Positions 61,120 to 64,000 of a stretch of 64,000 nt of DNA are shown here, in pieces (positions within the stretch are counted from its first letter, which is position 1; each line of letters begins with the position of its first letter). The position numbers and the translations under genes are program-made. Source of the DNA: Oceanispirochaeta sp. M1 (GTDB lineage Bacteria; Spirochaetota; Spirochaetia; DSM-2461); assembly GCF_003346715.1 (NCBI RefSeq), contig NZ_QQPQ01000013.1:89751-153750 (forward strand). The letters run 5' to 3'. The notes under the pieces were generated by a model. That model saw nothing but the letters and a program-made list of their open reading frames with translations, was not told where the DNA came from and searched no databases.

Positions 61120-62538
61120 TTGTATCAGTCATTTATCGGTCTGGAAATTCATATACACCTTACTGCGGAAACAAAGGCCTTCTGCGGATGTAAAGCACAC
61201 TTTGGTGATGAAGAGAATACAAATATATGTCCTGTATGTATGGGATTCCCCGGCGTACTGCCAACATTGAATGAAAAAGCAATGCAGATGTCATATGTTG
61301 TGGCCAGAGCACTGAATTGTACGCTCAGTCCCAATACCAAGTTTGATAGAAAAAATTATTTTTATCCTGATATGCCAAAGAACTACCAGATCTCTCAGTT
61401 TTCAGATCCTGTAGGACGGGACGGATATATCGATATAGAGATCGGAGACAGCATTAAGCGTGTCCGTATTCATGATGTTCACTTCGAAGAAGATGCGGGA
61501 AAGATGATACATGCCGGCGATATGTCCCTTCTGGACTATAACCGTGCCGGATATCCCCTTCTTGAAGTTGTAACTGAACCTGACCTTGTTATCGGTGAGG
61601 ATGCAGAAGCCTTCCTGAAGAGCTTCCGCCGTCTGGTACGATATCTTGGTGTCTGTGACGGAAACATGGATGAAGGTTCCATGCGTTGTGACGCCAACGT
61701 TTCAATAAATCATCAGGGTGCCGGTCTGGGGCCTAAAGTGGAGATCAAAAACCTAAACTCATCCCGTTTTGTCCGAAAGGCACTTAACTATGAGATTGGA
61801 CGTCAGAGCGAGTTTATGGATGCTGATAAAAAGATTGATCAGGAGACAAGACTCTGGAATGAAAACAGAGACCAGTCAGAGCCCATGAGAAAGAAGGAAG
61901 ACGATAACGATTATCGTTACTTCCCCGAACCTGATCTACCTCCCTTCAAGCCTTCTGCAGAGTTTCTGAAGAATGTTGAAAACGGACTCTGTGAGCTTCC
62001 TCTTGTGCGCAAACAGCGCCTGATGAAAAGTTATGGACTTAATTCCGATCAGGCTGAGTATATCCATGAGGAAAAATTTGTAGCCGACTTCTTTGAGCAG
62101 GCCGTATTTAATGGTGCCGATGCGGTTCAGGTCTATTCCTGGCTCTCTTCGGATGTAAAAAAACTGCTGAACCGTAAAGGTATATCTCTTGAAAACTCTC
62201 CTCTGTCAGCTGAGCGTCTGGCAAAACTGATTGACATGATAGCCGATGATCAGATCAGCGGTAAGATTGCCAAGAAGGTTCTGGATTACATCTTCGATGA
62301 GGATCAAGATCCCGAAACTATCTGTATTGATAAGAAGCTGGTTCAGATTTCAGATCCTGGAGTAATCGGAAAGATCGTTGATGAGGTTATGGCAGCTCAT
62401 TCAAATGTTGTTGAGGCTGTCAAAGCCGGAGATGCCCGTCAGATGGGATTCCTTGTGGGGCAGATTATGAAGGTTTCCGGAGGAAATGCAGCACCAGCTG
62501 TGGTTCAGTCGGTATTGAAAGAAAAAGTATTAGGTTAG
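61120..62538 (+). CDS. gatB: Asp/Glu-tRNA amidotransferase subunit B
   Basis: Binds mischarged tRNA and amidates it. 472 residues. Zinc cysteines CGCK and CPVCMGFPGVLP near 17-46, then FYPDMPKNYQISQF, LDYNRAGYPLLEVVTEPD and MRCDANVS; the C-terminal helical and YqeY-like tail is present (AAHSNVVEAVKAGDARQMGFLVGQIMK). TTG start at 61120 with GGAG 7 bases upstream. Confidence 0.94.
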   Translation: MYQSFIGLEIHIHLTAETKAFCGCKAHFGDEENTNICPVCMGFPGVLPTLNEKAMQMSYVVARALNCTLSPNTKFDRKNYFYPDMPKNYQISQFSDPVGRDGYIDIEIGDSIKRVRIHDVHFEEDAGKMIHAGDMSLLDYNRAGYPLLEVVTEPDLVIGEDAEAFLKSFRRLVRYLGVCDGNMDEGSMRCDANVSINHQGAGLGPKVEIKNLNSSRFVRKALNYEIGRQSEFMDADKKIDQETRLWNENRDQSEPMRKKEDDNDYRYFPEPDLPPFKPSAEFLKNVENGLCELPLVRKQRLMKSYGLNSDQAEYIHEEKFVADFFEQAVFNGADAVQVYSWLSSDVKKLLNRKGISLENSPLSAERLAKLIDMIADDQISGKIAKKVLDYIFDEDQDPETICIDKKLVQISDPGVIGKIVDEVMAAHSNVVEAVKAGDARQMGFLVGQIMKVSGGNAAPAVVQSVLKEKVLG

Positions 62539-62547
62539 GAATAAAAA

Positions 62548-63819
62548 ATGCGTATATTAGCAAAAGATATAAAAGATCATGCAGGTAAAGAGATCACTGT
62601 CAGTGGCTGGGTTCATAGAATCCGTGAACTGGGCGGAGTCAACTTTATCATTTTCAGAGATAGAAGTGGACAGATTCAGCTTGTAACCAATGAAGAAGTC
62701 AATCTCACTCTTGAATCTGTTATATCAGCCACAGGAACTGTTCATGAGAATGATAAAGCCCCCGGCGGATATGAACTTCAGCTGACCGCTATTGATGTAC
62801 TGGCTCCTGCTGCTCCTGATCTTCCTTTTCCTGTAAATCAGGACCCTGCCAAAATTGGTTTGGAAACTATTCTGGACAATCGAAGCATTTCACTTCGAAA
62901 CCCGAAGATTCTCTCAATTTTCAGGCTTCAGGCTGATATTATGCGCTACTTTGGTGAATATCTCCGAGGTCTTGATTTTACTGAAATTAAATCAACCAAG
63001 CTGGTGGGTGGAGCAACCGAAGGGGGAACCAACCTCTTTCGTGTCGAATATTTTGATACTACTGTCTGTCTGGCACAGTCTCCCCAGGTTTATAAACAGA
63101 CCATGGTTTCCAGTGGACTGGAACGTGTCTTTGAAATAAGCCATGCCTACAGAGCCGAAAAACATGAAACTTCCCGTCATATAAATGAATATGTCTCTCT
63201 GGATGTGGAGATGGCTTTTATCGAAGATGAAATGGAGCTGATTGAGCTGGAACGCGGTGCAATTAAGTATATCTTCAGCCAGGTAAAAGCCAATAACCAG
63301 AAACAGCTTGATGACTGGGGTGCAACAGTGCCCGAACCCGAGCTCTGTGATAAAATTCCCGTTATTACCCATGAGAAGTGTAAAAAGATTGTTTCTGAGC
63401 GTATCGGTCGCCGTGTATTTGAAATCAATCCTGAAGCAGAAGTTGTTATTTCTGAGTGGGCCATGGAAAACTACGGCGTTGACCTGGTTTTCATAAATGA
63501 GTTCCCCCGTAAAAAGCGTCCTTTCTACACCTATCCAAAGGGTTTGAAGACCATGAGTTTTGACCTGGTTTTCAGAGGTCTGGAGATCACAACAGGTGGT
63601 CGCCGTATAAACGAATATAAGATGTTTCAGGAGGCCCTGCCTAAGTTCGGTCTCACCGAAGGGGAGCTGGGTGCCTATGCTTCAATTTTCAAGTATGGAT
63701 GTCCTCCCCATGGTGGTTTTGCCATCGGTCTGGAACGTCTGACTCAGAAAATCCTCGGACTGGCTAATGTCAAGGAAGCTTCTCTGTTTCCCAGAGACAG
63801 AAAAAGAATTACTCCCTGA
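62548..63819 (+). CDS. aspS: Aspartyl-tRNA synthetase, archaeal-type, probably non-discriminating
   Basis: 423 residues, the archaeal/eukaryotic class IIb size; lacks the bacterial insertion domain of about 590-residue AspRS. Class II motifs: LRGLDFTEIKSTKLVGGATEGG (motif 1 region), QSPQVYKQTM and FEISHAYRAEKHETSRHINEY (motif 2), and GCPPHGGFAIGLERL (motif 3). At the position of the archaeal discriminating Trp it has His (SGWVHRIRELGG), and the Lys of ILPEK is absent, both as in non-discriminating enzymes by memory. With GatCAB this implies Asn-tRNA made by amidation. Ends the operon. Confidence 0.88.
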   Translation: MRILAKDIKDHAGKEITVSGWVHRIRELGGVNFIIFRDRSGQIQLVTNEEVNLTLESVISATGTVHENDKAPGGYELQLTAIDVLAPAAPDLPFPVNQDPAKIGLETILDNRSISLRNPKILSIFRLQADIMRYFGEYLRGLDFTEIKSTKLVGGATEGGTNLFRVEYFDTTVCLAQSPQVYKQTMVSSGLERVFEISHAYRAEKHETSRHINEYVSLDVEMAFIEDEMELIELERGAIKYIFSQVKANNQKQLDDWGATVPEPELCDKIPVITHEKCKKIVSERIGRRVFEINPEAEVVISEWAMENYGVDLVFINEFPRKKRPFYTYPKGLKTMSFDLVFRGLEITTGGRRINEYKMFQEALPKFGLTEGELGAYASIFKYGCPPHGGFAIGLERLTQKILGLANVKEASLFPRDRKRITP

Positions 63820-63844
63820 TCATCTGTTAAGCCCGATAATAAAT

Positions 63845-63872
63845 AAGCTCCGTTTTAAAACGGGGCTTTTTT
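63845..63872 (+). terminator. Terminator of gatCAB-aspS
   Basis: AAGCTCCGTTTT pairs with AAAACGGGGCTT (one G-T pair), followed by six T. The group II intron begins 6 bases after. Confidence 0.88.
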
Positions 63873-63877
63873 GTTTA

Positions 63878-64000
63878 GTGCGCCCAGCAGGGTGCATCCA
63901 CTTGGGAGTGAAAGTCTCCTGCAGACCCGATAGGGGGAACTGCTAGCTGAACAGCAAGGGTGTCCATTGTGAGGTGGAATCTGAAGGAAGCTGAACGCAA
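63878..64000 (+). mobile_element. Group IIC intron, 5' end; remainder outside window
   Basis: The sequence starts with GTGCG (63878-63882) and continues with the domain I hallmarks GCAAGGGTGTCC and GGAATCTGAAGGAAGC at the right edge. From memory these match the class C intron of Oceanobacillus (GUGUGCCC-GCA-GGGUGCA and the same CUGAAGGAAGC block). Insertion just after a transcription terminator is the known target preference of IIC introns. A reverse transcriptase/maturase gene is expected beyond the window. Confidence 0.9.

Overview
The window reads as chromosomal DNA of a free-living spirochaete (order Spirochaetales). The main reasons are a cytoplasmic-filament gene (cfpA) beside a short unknown gene and a pyruvate-phosphate-dikinase-like gene, the same order I remember from Treponema, plus a moderate-GC genome with very densely packed, mostly co-directional genes. 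The species call is inference; no rRNA or other marker gene is present.

Layout. 1-5.6 kb: a truncated lipoprotein gene, the galKT pair with a divergent LacI-family regulator, then manA and yaiI. 5.6-7.8 kb: a flavodiiron protein behind a hairpin-rich leader, and a TetR-like gene. 7.9-12.8 kb: parE-parC and an exported OmpA-domain protein. 12.8-22.6 kb: two long overlapping runs, folP-cdaA-cdaR-acpS-DUF2225-truA-UDG-like-priA and def-fmt-PASTA protein, covering folate, c-di-AMP, lipid-carrier, tRNA, replication restart and translation initiation functions. A VanY-type lipoprotein faces them. 23.5-33.4 kb: the most interesting block, with a TPR protein, a membrane protein carrying an 18-bp minisatellite and a LysM-like domain, CfpA, an unknown protein and a PPDK-like protein that has lost ATP-site motifs. 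33.5-46.4 kb: a J-domain protein, ilvBN, an orphan gene, a MinD-like ATPase divergent from a class III cyclase-like protein, YgiQ, a TerB/J-domain protein, a YitT family protein and the cmoAB tRNA-modification pair. 46.6-56 kb: an M24 aminopeptidase, an EamA transporter, a specialised NusG paralogue and gltBD. 56-59.2 kb: a small zinc-ribbon protein, a lipoprotein 5'-nucleotidase with a structured leader, and a second MinD-like ATPase. 59.4-63.8 kb: gatCAB-aspS, very probably the indirect Asn-tRNA route. The window ends inside a group IIC intron inserted just after the aspS terminator.

How the genes work together. Clear functional units are gal/mannose sugar metabolism, topoisomerase IV, CdaA/CdaR c-di-AMP synthesis, formyl-Met handling (def, fmt), branched-chain amino acid synthesis (ilvBN), ammonium assimilation (gltBD), tRNA U34 modification (cmoAB) and tRNA-dependent amidation (gatCAB with an AspRS that looks non-discriminating). 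The candidate for a new system is a filament-to-cell-wall apparatus around cfpA: a cytoplasmic filament protein, a membrane-spanning protein whose variable Ser/Glu linker separates a large cytoplasmic domain from a wall-binding-like domain, and a probably repurposed PPDK homologue. No gap between genes exceeds 300 bases.
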